Part shown: positions 44,600 to 53,306 of the stretch, in pieces
Layout of the letters: each line of letters starts with the position of its first letter
How positions within the stretch are numbered: position 1 is the stretch's first letter
DNA from: CAYMRL01 sp964398985
GTDB taxonomy: Bacteria; Deinococcota; Deinococci; Deinococcales; Trueperaceae
NCBI GenBank assembly: GCA_964398985.1
Contig: CAYNOS010000008.1
Coordinates: 1 to 64,000, forward strand
DNA length: 64,000 bases
Direction: 5' to 3'
The notes under the pieces: model-generated
Database searches by the model: none
Told to the model about the DNA's origin: nothing
What the model saw: the letters and a program-made list of their open reading frames with translations, nothing else
Made by a program: the position numbers and the translations under genes

Positions 44600-44774
44600 T
44601 CTCTTCTGCCAGGATCTGTCGGGCGGCGGGGCAATTGTCCCGAAATCGCTCGGCCGCGGCTTGTGATACATTGTCGAGAGTTTTTCAGACTGGTGCGAAA
44701 CGCACTCACATTCGCGTCTAGGAACCAACTTCGCATCGATGACGTGGAGTTCGAGGAGGTCGACCGAAGAGCCA
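44600..44774 (+). other. Leader region of the act operon
   Basis: Between the tRNA and the small ORF before actA there is no recognised gene. It contains the TGATACATT extended -10, a TTTTT run at 44681-44685 and AGGAGG near 44755, 14 bases before ATG 44775. The AGGAGG has no start codon at normal distance. Confidence 0.5.
44664..44672 (+). promoter_or_regulatory. Candidate extended -10 promoter of the act operon
   Basis: TGATACATT (TG-n-TANNNT), almost the same as the tRNA-Leu promoter box. Start would be near 44679, giving a leader of about 200 bases before actA. Confidence 0.45.
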
Positions 44775-44881
44775 TGAGCAGCTTCATGCCGGGCCGCCAG
44801 CCGCCGTTTTCCCCGCCCCCCGGCGGCTCGTCTTGCATCTTCTCCGCAGCGGTCTTGCGGCGCCACGGGATGCCGGACTGA
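44775..44881 (+). CDS. Possible 35-residue ORF overlapping the actA start
   Basis: ATG 44775 opens a Pro-rich small ORF (SSFMPGRQPPFSPPPGG...) that ends in TGA at 44879-44881, sharing one base with the actA ATG (TGATG). The frame stays open upstream to GTG 44693. actA lacks a good Shine-Dalgarno, so coupling is possible. No homology or strong start signal supports it, and it may be chance. Confidence 0.3.
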
Positions 44882-45543
44882 TGCCGCAGCTCTATCCTCC
44901 GAACGCCAACGCCTTCGTCACCTACTCGATCTGGGCAGGTGGCGTCTTCGTCGTCCTGCTGGTGGCCTCGCTGATGTTCTTCGCCCGCACCGCCAACAAC
45001 CAGGTCGGGGTGCCTGTAGAGCAGCCGGTCGCCTTCCCTCACAACCTCCACGTCGCGCAGGTCGGTCTCGACTGCCGCTACTGCCACACCACCGTGGAGA
45101 CCTCGAACACCGCCTCGTTCCCGTCGACCGAGACATGTATGTCGTGCCACTCGCAGCTACGCGTGCAGACTCCGCAGTTGCAGGCGGTCTTCGCCAGCTG
45201 GGAGAGCAACACGCCGATCGTCTGGAACCGCGTGCACGACATGCCCGAGTACGTCTTCTTCGACCACAGCGCGCACGTCGTGAACGGCGTCGGCTGCACG
45301 AGTTGCCACGGCCAGGTCGATCAGATGGCTGCCATGTGGAAGGCCGAACCCATGACGATGGGCTGGTGCCTCGAGTGCCATAGGAGCCCGGAGAAGTACC
45401 TGAGGCCCAGGAGCGAGGTGCTCAACATGTCCTATGCGTTCCCGTCGGACCCGATCCTGCAAGCCGCCCTCGGCGCCGAGCTGGTCGAGGCCTATCACAT
45501 CGACACCGACAAGCTGACCCAGTGCTCGACGTGCCACCGATGA
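44881..45543 (+). CDS. actA: Alternative complex III subunit ActA, pentahaem cytochrome c
   Basis: A 220-residue protein with one N-terminal membrane span (FVTYSIWAGGVFVVLLVASLM form) and five CxxCH haem sites: CRYCH, CMSCH, CTSCH, CLECH and CSTCH. It belongs to the cytochrome c7/c3 family and is the electron-exit subunit of the quinol:electron-acceptor oxidoreductase described in Rhodothermus and Chloroflexi. The last haem motif is right at the C-terminus. The stop overlaps the actB ATG (ATGA). Confidence 0.93.
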   Translation: MPQLYPPNANAFVTYSIWAGGVFVVLLVASLMFFARTANNQVGVPVEQPVAFPHNLHVAQVGLDCRYCHTTVETSNTASFPSTETCMSCHSQLRVQTPQLQAVFASWESNTPIVWNRVHDMPEYVFFDHSAHVVNGVGCTSCHGQVDQMAAMWKAEPMTMGWCLECHRSPEKYLRPRSEVLNMSYAFPSDPILQAALGAELVEAYHIDTDKLTQCSTCHR

Positions 45544-48521
45544 CAGACTCTCGTATCGACATCGCGGAACTGCGGGCCAAGCTCGAAGGAGCGACCGGCC
45601 CCGCGTACTGGCGCGGCCTCGACCAGCTCGCCGAGACCGACGAGTTCAGGGAGTTCCTGCACAAGGAGTTCCCGCGTCAGGCGGCTCCTCTGGACTACGG
45701 CCTCGACCGTCGCGACTTCATGAAGCTGCTCGGTGCCAGCATGGCCCTGGCTGGCCTGGCGGCCTGCGCGCGCCCCCCGCTGGCTCGCGAAGAGGTGGTG
45801 CCGTACGTCAGGCAGCCGGCCGAGATCACGCCCGGCAAGCCTCTGTTCTACGCGACCGCCGTCACCTACGGTGGGTTCGCCGAAGGCGTGCTGGCCGAGA
45901 GCCATCAGGGTCGCCCCACGAAGCTCGAAGGCAACCCCGACCACCCCGCCAGTCTCGGCTCGACGGCAGCCCAGACCCAGGCTCAGGTGCTGACCCTCTA
46001 CGATCCGGACCGGTCGCGCGAGGTGCTGGGGTCCGGCCAGCCACGCGCCTGGGAGGACTTCACCGACGCGTTGACCGCGGCCATGGGACAGCTCGGGGAA
46101 GGCGGCAGCGGGCTGGCGATCCTGACCGAGAACGTCACCTCGCCGACCTTGGCGGCACAGCTCAACCAGGTGCTCGGCAGCTACCCGCAAGCGCGCTGGT
46201 ACCAGTACGACGCGCTGCACCACGACAACGTCGTGGCGGGGGCGAGGGCTGCCTTCGGCACCGAGGCCCTGCCGGTCTACGACCTCGGCGCGGCTGACGT
46301 GATCCTCTCTTTGGACGCCGACTTCCTCGACTTCGGGCCGGGCCGGCTGGCGAACGCCCGCGCGTTCGGCGCCAAGCGTCGCGTGCTGAGCGCAGCCGAC
46401 ACCATGAACCGCCTCTACCAGCTCGAGACCACGCCGAGCGTCACCGGCACCCTCGCCGACCACCGCGTCGCGCTCAAGCCCTCCGACGTCGCCCAGGCGG
46501 CGGCGGCGATTGCGGCTGCGCTCGGGGTCGCAGCTCCGGCGGCGTCGCGCCCCTCGTCCATGGCGGCCGGCGTCTTCGAGGCACTCATCGCCGACCTCGA
46601 GGCCAACCGCGGCACCAGCCTGGTGATCGCCGGCCACACGCAACCGCCGGCGGTGCATGCGCTGGCACACGCTCTCAACGCGGCCCTCGGCAACGTCGGC
46701 ACGACGGTGCGCTACGTCGCGAACCCCTCGGCGCGCCCGGCCGTTCACGCCGACGAGATCGCCGAGCTCACCGCCGCGATGCGCGACGGCAGCGTCACCA
46801 CGCTGCTGATACTCGGCGGCAACCCGGTGCACACGGCACCGAAGAGCCTGGAGTTCGCGGCCGCGCTACAGGGCCTGAGCTTCAGCGCCCACCTCGGACT
46901 GCACTTCGACGAGACCGCCTCGATGACCCAGTGGCACGTGCCGAAGACCCACTTCTTGGAGGCCTGGTCCGACGCGCGAGCCTTCGACGGCACCACCACG
47001 ATCATGCAGCCGCTGATCCTGCCGTTCTACGCGGGCAAGAGCGAGCACGAGATGCTGGCAGCCGTGCTCGGCGACCCCAGCGCCAGCGGCTACGACATCG
47101 TCAGGTCGCACTGGCAGGGACGGGTCACCGGCTCCTTCGACGACTTCTGGCGCGAGAGCGTCTATCGCGGCGTGGTGGCCGGCTCGGCCGCTCCCACGCT
47201 CGCAGTGAGCGCCGACGTAGCGGGGCTCGAGCTGCCTGAGGGCGCCGCTCTCGAGCTCGGCCTGCTATTCGACTCGGCTCTCGCCGACGGGCGCTTCGCC
47301 AACAACGGCTGGCTGCTGGAGCTGCCGCGCCCCATCACGAAGCTGTCGTGGGACAACGCCGCGCTGGTGGCTCCCGCTACCGCCGAGTCCCTCGGCGTCG
47401 CCAGCGGCGACCTGCTGCGTCTCACCGCCAACGGCCGCTCCATCGAAGCCCCGGTGTGGGTCCAGCCGGGTCAGGCGGCCGGAGCGATCAGCCTGGCGCT
47501 CGGCTTCGGCCGCAGCGCCGCCGGCACCGTCGGCAACGGCGTCGGTGTCGACGGCTATCCACTGATGGCCAGCGCCAACGCATTCAGCGCGGCCGTCACG
47601 GCGGAGCCCACCGGCGGCCGTTATCAGCTCGTCACCACCCAGACCCACCAGAACCTCGAAGGCACGGGCGAGGCGCGCTTCATCGTCCGCTCCGGCACCC
47701 TGGCTCAGCTGCGCTCGGAACCCGATCACCCGCACTTCGCCCATCCGGTCGCGCATCACTACGCCGACCTGATGCCGGACTTCGTGTACGACAGTTACCG
47801 CTGGGGGATGGTCATCGACCAGACGGTGTGCACCGGCTGCAACGCCTGCGTCGTCGCCTGCCAGTCGGAGAACAACATCCCGATCGTGGGCAAGACCGAG
47901 GTGGCTCGCGGCCGCGAGATGCACTGGATCCGCGTCGACAGCTACTTCTCCGGCGGCCTCGACGATCCTGAGTTCTTCAGCCAACCGATGCCGTGCCAGC
48001 AGTGCGAGAAGGCGCCGTGCGAGCCGGTGTGCCCGGTCGGCGCCACCGTCCACGACTCCGAAGGCCTCAACGTGATGGTCTACAACCGCTGCGTCGGCAC
48101 CCGCTACTGCTCGAACAACTGCCCTTACAAGGTGCGCCGCTTCAACTGGCTGCAGTACGCCGAGCTGGACACCAGCGCCACCGAGCTCTCGCTCGCTAAC
48201 AATCCCGACGTGACGGTGCGCAGCCGCGGCGTGATGGAGAAGTGCACCTACTGCACCCAGCGGATCTCGCGGGCGCGCATCGAGGCCTCCAACGAACGTC
48301 GCAACATCCGCGACGGCGAAGTCGTCACCGCTTGCCAGGCTGCCTGCCCGACGCAGGCCATCTACTTCGGTGACCTCAACGACCCGAACGCGGCCATCAA
48401 CGTCGCCAAGGCTTCACCGATCAACTACCACATGCTCGAGGAACTCCAGACCTTCCCGCGCACCACCTACCTCGCCAAGGTCACGAACCCCAACGCCAAC
48501 CTCGCGGATCGGAGCAGCTGA
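45540..48521 (+). CDS. actB: Alternative complex III subunit ActB, molybdopterin oxidoreductase-like plus iron-sulfur domain
   Basis: A 993-residue fusion. A twin-arginine signal (LDRRDFMKLLGASMALAG) near residue 56 sends it across the membrane already folded. Residues ~90-740 resemble a molybdopterin oxidoreductase, a domain thought to be cofactor-free in ACIII. The C-terminal ferredoxin-like part has four Cys clusters from about residue 764: CTGCNACVVAC, CQQCEKAPCEPVCP, CVGTRYCSNNCP and CTYCTQ...CQAACP. It relays electrons from quinol to the haems. One-base overlap with actC. Confidence 0.94.
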   Translation: MTDSRIDIAELRAKLEGATGPAYWRGLDQLAETDEFREFLHKEFPRQAAPLDYGLDRRDFMKLLGASMALAGLAACARPPLAREEVVPYVRQPAEITPGKPLFYATAVTYGGFAEGVLAESHQGRPTKLEGNPDHPASLGSTAAQTQAQVLTLYDPDRSREVLGSGQPRAWEDFTDALTAAMGQLGEGGSGLAILTENVTSPTLAAQLNQVLGSYPQARWYQYDALHHDNVVAGARAAFGTEALPVYDLGAADVILSLDADFLDFGPGRLANARAFGAKRRVLSAADTMNRLYQLETTPSVTGTLADHRVALKPSDVAQAAAAIAAALGVAAPAASRPSSMAAGVFEALIADLEANRGTSLVIAGHTQPPAVHALAHALNAALGNVGTTVRYVANPSARPAVHADEIAELTAAMRDGSVTTLLILGGNPVHTAPKSLEFAAALQGLSFSAHLGLHFDETASMTQWHVPKTHFLEAWSDARAFDGTTTIMQPLILPFYAGKSEHEMLAAVLGDPSASGYDIVRSHWQGRVTGSFDDFWRESVYRGVVAGSAAPTLAVSADVAGLELPEGAALELGLLFDSALADGRFANNGWLLELPRPITKLSWDNAALVAPATAESLGVASGDLLRLTANGRSIEAPVWVQPGQAAGAISLALGFGRSAAGTVGNGVGVDGYPLMASANAFSAAVTAEPTGGRYQLVTTQTHQNLEGTGEARFIVRSGTLAQLRSEPDHPHFAHPVAHHYADLMPDFVYDSYRWGMVIDQTVCTGCNACVVACQSENNIPIVGKTEVARGREMHWIRVDSYFSGGLDDPEFFSQPMPCQQCEKAPCEPVCPVGATVHDSEGLNVMVYNRCVGTRYCSNNCPYKVRRFNWLQYAELDTSATELSLANNPDVTVRSRGVMEKCTYCTQRISRARIEASNERRNIRDGEVVTACQAACPTQAIYFGDLNDPNAAINVAKASPINYHMLEELQTFPRTTYLAKVTNPNANLADRSS

Positions 48522-49951
48522 TGGCAGTCTCTTCTCTGAAACCGCCAACCGTCGAGACCAACCTGGTGATGGGCAAGGGCCAGAGTTACGGCGGTATCGA
48601 CGACGTCGTCCTGTCGCCGGTGCTCGCCGGCCCATGGGCCACTCCGCGCTGGTGGTGGATCGGCTTCGGCATCTCGCTGGCGTTCCTGGGTCTCTACCTG
48701 GTGTCGGTGGTGAAGCTGATCACCACCGGCATCGGGATCTTCGGCAACAACATCCCGGCCGCCTGGGCGATGCCGATCGTCAACTTCGTGTGGTGGATCG
48801 GTATCGGTCACGCCGGGACCCTGATCTCGGCCGCGCTGCTGCTGTTCCGCCAGCCGTGGCGCACCACGATCAACCGCTTCGCCGAGGCGATGACGATCTT
48901 CGCGGTCGTCTGCGCGGGTCTCTACCCGATCCTTCACCTCGGCCGGCCGTGGATCTTCTACTGGCTGCTGCCCTACCCCAACACCTACGGCCTGTTCCCG
49001 CAGTTCCGCAGCCCTCTCGACTGGGACCTGTTCGCGATCGGGACCTACATGAGCGTCTCGATCCTGTTCTGGTACATCGGCCTCATCCCCGACCTGGCGA
49101 CGCTGCGCGACCGCTCGCCGACGAAGGTCCAGCAGTTCCTCTACTCGCTGCTGAGCCTCGGCTGGACCGGCTCGACGAAAGCCTGGCAACGCTACCAGCG
49201 CGCCTACCTGCTGATCGCCGCCCTCAGCTTCCCACTGGTGCTGAGCGTGCACAGCACCATCGCCATGGACTTCGCCGTGGCACAGGTACCGGGCTGGAAC
49301 AACACGATCATGCCCCCCTACTTCGTTGCCGGGGCCGTCTTCGCCGGCTTCGCGATGGTCTTGATACTCGCGATTCCGCTGCGCAAGGCGTTCGGGCTCG
49401 AGAAGCTGATCACCATGCGGCATCTCGACAACTCGGCGAAACTGATGCTGGGCACCGGGATGATCGTGGTCTACGGCTACTTCGTCGAGGTCTTCATCGC
49501 CTGGTACTCCGGCGTCGAGGCCGAGCGCTTCATGATCTGGAGCCGCATGTTCGGCGACCACGGCCAGTTCTTCTGGGCGCTGATCTTCTGCAACCTCGTG
49601 GCCATCCAGCCGCTGTGGTTCCGGCGCGTCAGGCAGAACCCACTGGCGCTGTTCGTGATCTCCATCATCGTCAGCGTGGGCATGTGGCTGGAGCGGTTCG
49701 TGATCATCATCGTGTCGCTCACCAAGGACTTCCTGCTGTCATCGTGGGGCGACTACATCTCCACCTTCTGGGACTGGGCGCTGTTCATCGGCAGCATGGG
49801 GCTGTTCTCCACGTTGTTCTTCATCTTCATCCGGCTCTTGCCTTCGATCGCCACGGCCGAGACCAAGGAGACGCTCCACCATGTCGAGCATCACGGCGCC
49901 GACTCGTTCGAGACCATCCGCGAGGAGTACTACGCGGGAGGTAAGGCATGA
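48521..49951 (+). CDS. actC: Alternative complex III subunit ActC, NrfD/PsrC-like membrane protein
   Basis: A 476-residue integral membrane protein with about ten spans (FGISLAFLGLYLVSVVKLI, FVWWIGIGHAGTLISAALLL, and others). It is the NrfD/PsrC-type subunit that forms the quinol site and proton path. Residues such as the His in GHAGTLISA are conserved in ActC. TGATG junction with actB and ATGA with actD. Confidence 0.94.
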   Translation: MAVSSLKPPTVETNLVMGKGQSYGGIDDVVLSPVLAGPWATPRWWWIGFGISLAFLGLYLVSVVKLITTGIGIFGNNIPAAWAMPIVNFVWWIGIGHAGTLISAALLLFRQPWRTTINRFAEAMTIFAVVCAGLYPILHLGRPWIFYWLLPYPNTYGLFPQFRSPLDWDLFAIGTYMSVSILFWYIGLIPDLATLRDRSPTKVQQFLYSLLSLGWTGSTKAWQRYQRAYLLIAALSFPLVLSVHSTIAMDFAVAQVPGWNNTIMPPYFVAGAVFAGFAMVLILAIPLRKAFGLEKLITMRHLDNSAKLMLGTGMIVVYGYFVEVFIAWYSGVEAERFMIWSRMFGDHGQFFWALIFCNLVAIQPLWFRRVRQNPLALFVISIIVSVGMWLERFVIIIVSLTKDFLLSSWGDYISTFWDWALFIGSMGLFSTLFFIFIRLLPSIATAETKETLHHVEHHGADSFETIREEYYAGGKA

Positions 49952-50508
49952 GCAGCGTTAGCCTGGCTGGGTCGGTGAAGGCCGATGTCTACGGCCTGGC
50001 GGCACAGTTCGACAGCGTCGAGTCGGTGATCGCGGCAGCGGAACGCATCAGGGACGCCGGCTACACGCGCACGGACGGCTACACCCCCTTCCCTGTCGAA
50101 GGCCTGGACGACGCCCTCGGGATGCGCCAGACGAAGCTCGGCTGGATCGTGCTGGCAGCTGGCATCAGCGCCGGGCTGGCGGGCTTCTGGATGCAGTGGT
50201 GGGCCAACGGGAGCTACTACCCGCTCAACATCGGCAGCCGACCGTTCAACAGCTGGCCGAACTTCATCGTGATCATGTACGAGTTGACGATCCTCACATC
50301 CGCGTTCACGGCCGGCCTCTACATGATCTTCAGGAACGGCATGCCGCGTCCCTATCACTCGATCTTCAACACCCCGGGGTTCGAAGGGGCCAGCCGCGAC
50401 AAGTTCTTCATCTGCATCGAGAGCCGGGATCCGCAGTTCGACCTCACGGAAACCCGCGCCTTCCTCGAAAGCCTGGGGCCCGAGCGCGTGTCCGAGGTGG
50501 AACGGTGA
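49948..50508 (+). CDS. actD: Alternative complex III subunit ActD (DUF3341)
   Basis: A 186-residue protein matching the DUF3341 subunit: a soluble N-terminal part (KADVYGLAAQFDSVESVIAAAERIRDAGYT), then two spans around residues 70-90 and 110-130 (LGWIVLAAGISAGLAGFWMQ; FIVIMYELTILTSAFTAGLY). It is a structural subunit without cofactors. Its stop overlaps the actE GTG. Confidence 0.93.
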   Translation: MSSVSLAGSVKADVYGLAAQFDSVESVIAAAERIRDAGYTRTDGYTPFPVEGLDDALGMRQTKLGWIVLAAGISAGLAGFWMQWWANGSYYPLNIGSRPFNSWPNFIVIMYELTILTSAFTAGLYMIFRNGMPRPYHSIFNTPGFEGASRDKFFICIESRDPQFDLTETRAFLESLGPERVSEVER

Positions 50509-51125
50509 AGGCGCTCATGGGACGGACGACCTCACCCGCGTCGCGCGTCAAGGCTCTCGTGGCCCTGGTCCTGGTCGTGATGCTGTGGAGCGGCTGCGGC
50601 CGCAACATGGTCGACCAGCCGCGCGAAGATGCGTTCCAAGCGAGCCAGTTCTTCGAGGACGGCAGCGCCATGCGGCTGCCGGTTCCGGGTACCGTCTCTC
50701 GCGAGTTCGGCGCCTTGGAGCCGGCTTTCCTGACCGGCATGGACGCCACCGGGATGCTCAGTGACCTGCCCATCGCGCTCGATCTCGACGTGCTGTACCG
50801 CGGCCAGGAGCGCTACAACATCTACTGCTCCCCGTGTCACAACTACAACGGTGACGGTCTGGGCGCCACCGTCCAGCGCGGCTTCCCGCAGCCCGTCTCG
50901 TTCGTGACCACCGACAGGTTGCTCGATGCGCCGGTCGGCTACTACTTCAGCGCCATGACCAACGGTTTCGGTCGCATGCTCAGCTACGCGTCGCGCGTCC
51001 CGGTCGAGGACCGCTGGGCCATCGCAGCCTACGTGAAGGCGCTGCAGCTGAGCCAGAACGCATCGCCAAGCGACGTCCCGGCCGCTGAGCTACAGCGGCT
51101 CCTGGCCACGGAGGCAGGCAGATGA
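50505..51125 (+). CDS. actE: Alternative complex III subunit ActE, monohaem cytochrome c lipoprotein
   Basis: A 206-residue protein with a lipobox signal peptide (LVLVVMLWSGCG), so it is anchored outside the membrane by lipid. One haem site, CSPCHNYNGDG, near residue 108, with distal Met candidates in YFSAMTNGFGRM. GTG start overlapping the actD stop; a second start at ATG 50517 is possible. ATGA overlap with actF. Confidence 0.93.
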   Translation: MKALMGRTTSPASRVKALVALVLVVMLWSGCGRNMVDQPREDAFQASQFFEDGSAMRLPVPGTVSREFGALEPAFLTGMDATGMLSDLPIALDLDVLYRGQERYNIYCSPCHNYNGDGLGATVQRGFPQPVSFVTTDRLLDAPVGYYFSAMTNGFGRMLSYASRVPVEDRWAIAAYVKALQLSQNASPSDVPAAELQRLLATEAGR

Positions 51126-52312
51126 GCGTCTTGCAGTTCGAACCCCCCGAGACCTCGCGCTTGCAGACCGGAGCGCTGATCGTCGGCGCCATCGCGCTGG
51201 CGGGGGCGGTGGTGCTGGGCTTCGGCAACGCCACCGGCTTCTTCCAGTCCTACCTGATGGCGTTCCTCTTCTGCCTGGCGTTCTCTCTCGGATCCTTGAT
51301 CCTGCTGGTCGTGCAACACATGGCCGGCGGCTCCTGGGGCGCCTTGATCAGCCGGCCGCTGGAGGCTGCCGTCGCGTTGCTGCCACTATTGGCGCTGCTG
51401 TTCGTGCCGCTGCTGTTCGGGATGGACCGGCTGTTCGTGTGGACCGACGCCGAGTACCTGGCCAGCCATCAGCTCGTCGCGAACAAGACCGCCTACCTGA
51501 ACGTCCCGTTCTTCATCGTCCGGGCGGTGATCTACTTCGCCATCTGGAGCGGCGCGGCGCTCCTCTACCGGCGCCTGTCCGCCCGCCAGGACGCCGCCAA
51601 CGGCGACAGCGGCGCGATCGGCTATCGCCTCAAGAGCATGTCGGGCATGTGGGTCGTGGTCTACGTCCTGACCATGACCTTCGCCGGGATCGACTGGGCG
51701 ATGTCGGTCACTCCGATGTGGTTCTCGGGCATCTACTCGACGATCCTGATGATCGGCCAGGCGATCATGGCGATGGCGTTCATCATCCTGGTCATGATCG
51801 GCCTCGCGGGGCGCAACGCCTCGATCGATGCCCTGCTGACCCCCAAGCGCCTTCAGGACCTCGGCAACTTCTTGATGGCCTTCACGATGTTCTGGGCGTA
51901 CGTGCAGATCTCGCAGCTGATCATCATCTGGTCCAACAACATCTCCGAGACGGCCGAGTGGTACGTGATCAGGTTGGGTCCCGACTGGTTGGGACTGGCG
52001 GCGTTCCTGCTGTTCTTCGGCTTCTTCGCCCCGTTCATGATCCTGTTCTCGCGGTGGGTCAAGCGCAAGCGCCGCTCGTTGGCGATCGTGGCCGTCTGGG
52101 CCATCGTCGTGCAGGGTCTCAACATCGTCTGGTTCCTGGTTCCCGCCTTCGAACGCAGCGGCGCTCAGGTCACCCTGACCGACGTGCTGCTGCTGGTCGG
52201 GATGTTCCTGATCTGGCTGGCGGCGTACGCTCGCATGCTCTCCTCTCGCAACGTGCTGCCCGTCAACGACCCGCGTCTCATTCGCGCCACCGCGGAGCAC
52301 CAGCATGCCTAG
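51122..52312 (+). CDS. actF: Alternative complex III subunit ActF, membrane protein
   Basis: A 396-residue polytopic protein with about ten spans, the second NrfD-like subunit of ACIII (GALIVGAIALAGAVVLGFGN, AVALLPLLALLFVPLLFGMD, FFIVRAVIYFAIWSGAALLY). It pairs with ActC in the membrane arm. It overlaps the next gene, the extra cytochrome c, by eight bases. Confidence 0.93.
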   Translation: MSVLQFEPPETSRLQTGALIVGAIALAGAVVLGFGNATGFFQSYLMAFLFCLAFSLGSLILLVVQHMAGGSWGALISRPLEAAVALLPLLALLFVPLLFGMDRLFVWTDAEYLASHQLVANKTAYLNVPFFIVRAVIYFAIWSGAALLYRRLSARQDAANGDSGAIGYRLKSMSGMWVVVYVLTMTFAGIDWAMSVTPMWFSGIYSTILMIGQAIMAMAFIILVMIGLAGRNASIDALLTPKRLQDLGNFLMAFTMFWAYVQISQLIIIWSNNISETAEWYVIRLGPDWLGLAAFLLFFGFFAPFMILFSRWVKRKRRSLAIVAVWAIVVQGLNIVWFLVPAFERSGAQVTLTDVLLLVGMFLIWLAAYARMLSSRNVLPVNDPRLIRATAEHQHA

Positions 52313-53230
52313 ATCCACGAAGGACTACCTCTTCAGCGAGCAGCAGGTGCGCCTCGGTGCGGTCTTCATGACGCTCGGCATGGCCGCGACGCTTGTCGTA
52401 CTGCTGCTGTTGGCCACGGCGCGTCCGCAAGGTCGGCTCCAGCCGCTGGACACGGCCGGCTTTCAGGCGCAGGTCGAGGCCGCCACTGCCGATCTGAGCG
52501 GCTTCGAGCTGCTCGAGGACGGGCGGGCCGTGATCGACATCGAGCACGCGATGTTGTTGGTCGCCCAGCGCGGCGTCAGTGCGCCCGGCATCGTCAAGGC
52601 CGGCACGCTGCCGGCCGGCGGGCCTGCGGACGCCACAGGGTCCGCGGACGCCACNNNNNNNNNNNNNNNNNNNNNNNNNNNNNNNNNNNNNNNNNNNNNN
52701 NNNNNNNNNNNNNNNNNNNNNNNNNNNNNNNNNNNNNNNNNNNNNNNNNNNNNNCCGGCACGCTGCCGGCCGGCGGGCCTGCGGACGCCACAGGGTCCGC
52801 GGACGCCACTGGGCCCGCTGCCTCGGGCGCCCCCGCGGCCGACGGGGCGGCCGTCTACCAGTCCGTCTGTTCCGCCTGCCACCAGCCGACCGCGGCCGGC
52901 ATCCCGGGAGCCTTCCCACCCCTCGCCGGTCACGCGGCCGAGCTGTACCTGGCCGACAGGACCTATCCGGTCCTCGCAGTCATGTACGGCGTGATGGGCC
53001 AGATCATGGTGGACGGGATGGCCTACAACGGCCTGATGCCCTCGCACGCTCATCTCAGCGACGACGAGATCGCCGCTGTCCTCAACCACGTCATGTCTTC
53101 CTTCGGCAACGCCGAGATCGTCGGCGACGCCTTCGAGCCCTACGGGACCGAGGAGGTCGCAGCCGAACGCGGTCGCATGCTCGCGTTCACCGAGGTCTAC
53201 TCACTGCGCTCGGAACTCGACCTCCCCTGA
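52305..53230 (+). CDS. Membrane-anchored monohaem cytochrome c, interrupted by an assembly gap
   Basis: The N-terminal part has one span (LGAVFMTLGMAATLVVLLLL) and a short domain ending GRAVIDIEHAMLLVAQRGV. After an Ala/Gly/Pro linker comes a class I cytochrome domain with CSACHQP and distal Met candidates in MPSHAHLSDDEIAAVLNHV. The 100 N break the frame, but a 55-bp sequence occurs on both sides. Removing the duplicate and N (155 bases) joins both halves in frame and predicts an intact 256-residue protein. Starts inside actF, so it is the seventh act-operon gene and may carry electrons from ACIII to an oxidase. Confidence 0.85.
52600..52654 (+). repeat. 55-bp sequence, copy 1, left edge of gap
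   Basis: Identical base for base to 52755-52809. Both copies abut the N run exactly, as expected for two contigs that share an assembly k-mer and were scaffolded without merging. Confidence 0.95.
52655..52754. other. 100-N scaffold gap
   Basis: The round length is a placeholder rather than a measured distance. Flanked by a perfect 55-bp duplication, so the true gap is probably minus 55 bp. Confidence 0.95.
52755..52809 (+). repeat. 55-bp sequence, copy 2, right edge of gap
   Basis: Second copy of the 52600-52654 sequence, within the same Ala/Gly/Pro linker of the cytochrome. Confidence 0.95.
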
Positions 53231-53306
53231 GCGCGGGCCTCCCAAGTCACTCGCTGGTCGTGCGGCCGGGCTCGGTGCCCGGCCGCGTCGTTGGAGCGCT
53301 CGGCGG

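Noticed and set aside
52600..52809. 55-bp direct repeat as a biological repeat or recombination site
   Set aside because: Both copies end exactly at the N run and merging them repairs the frame, so it is an assembly artefact.
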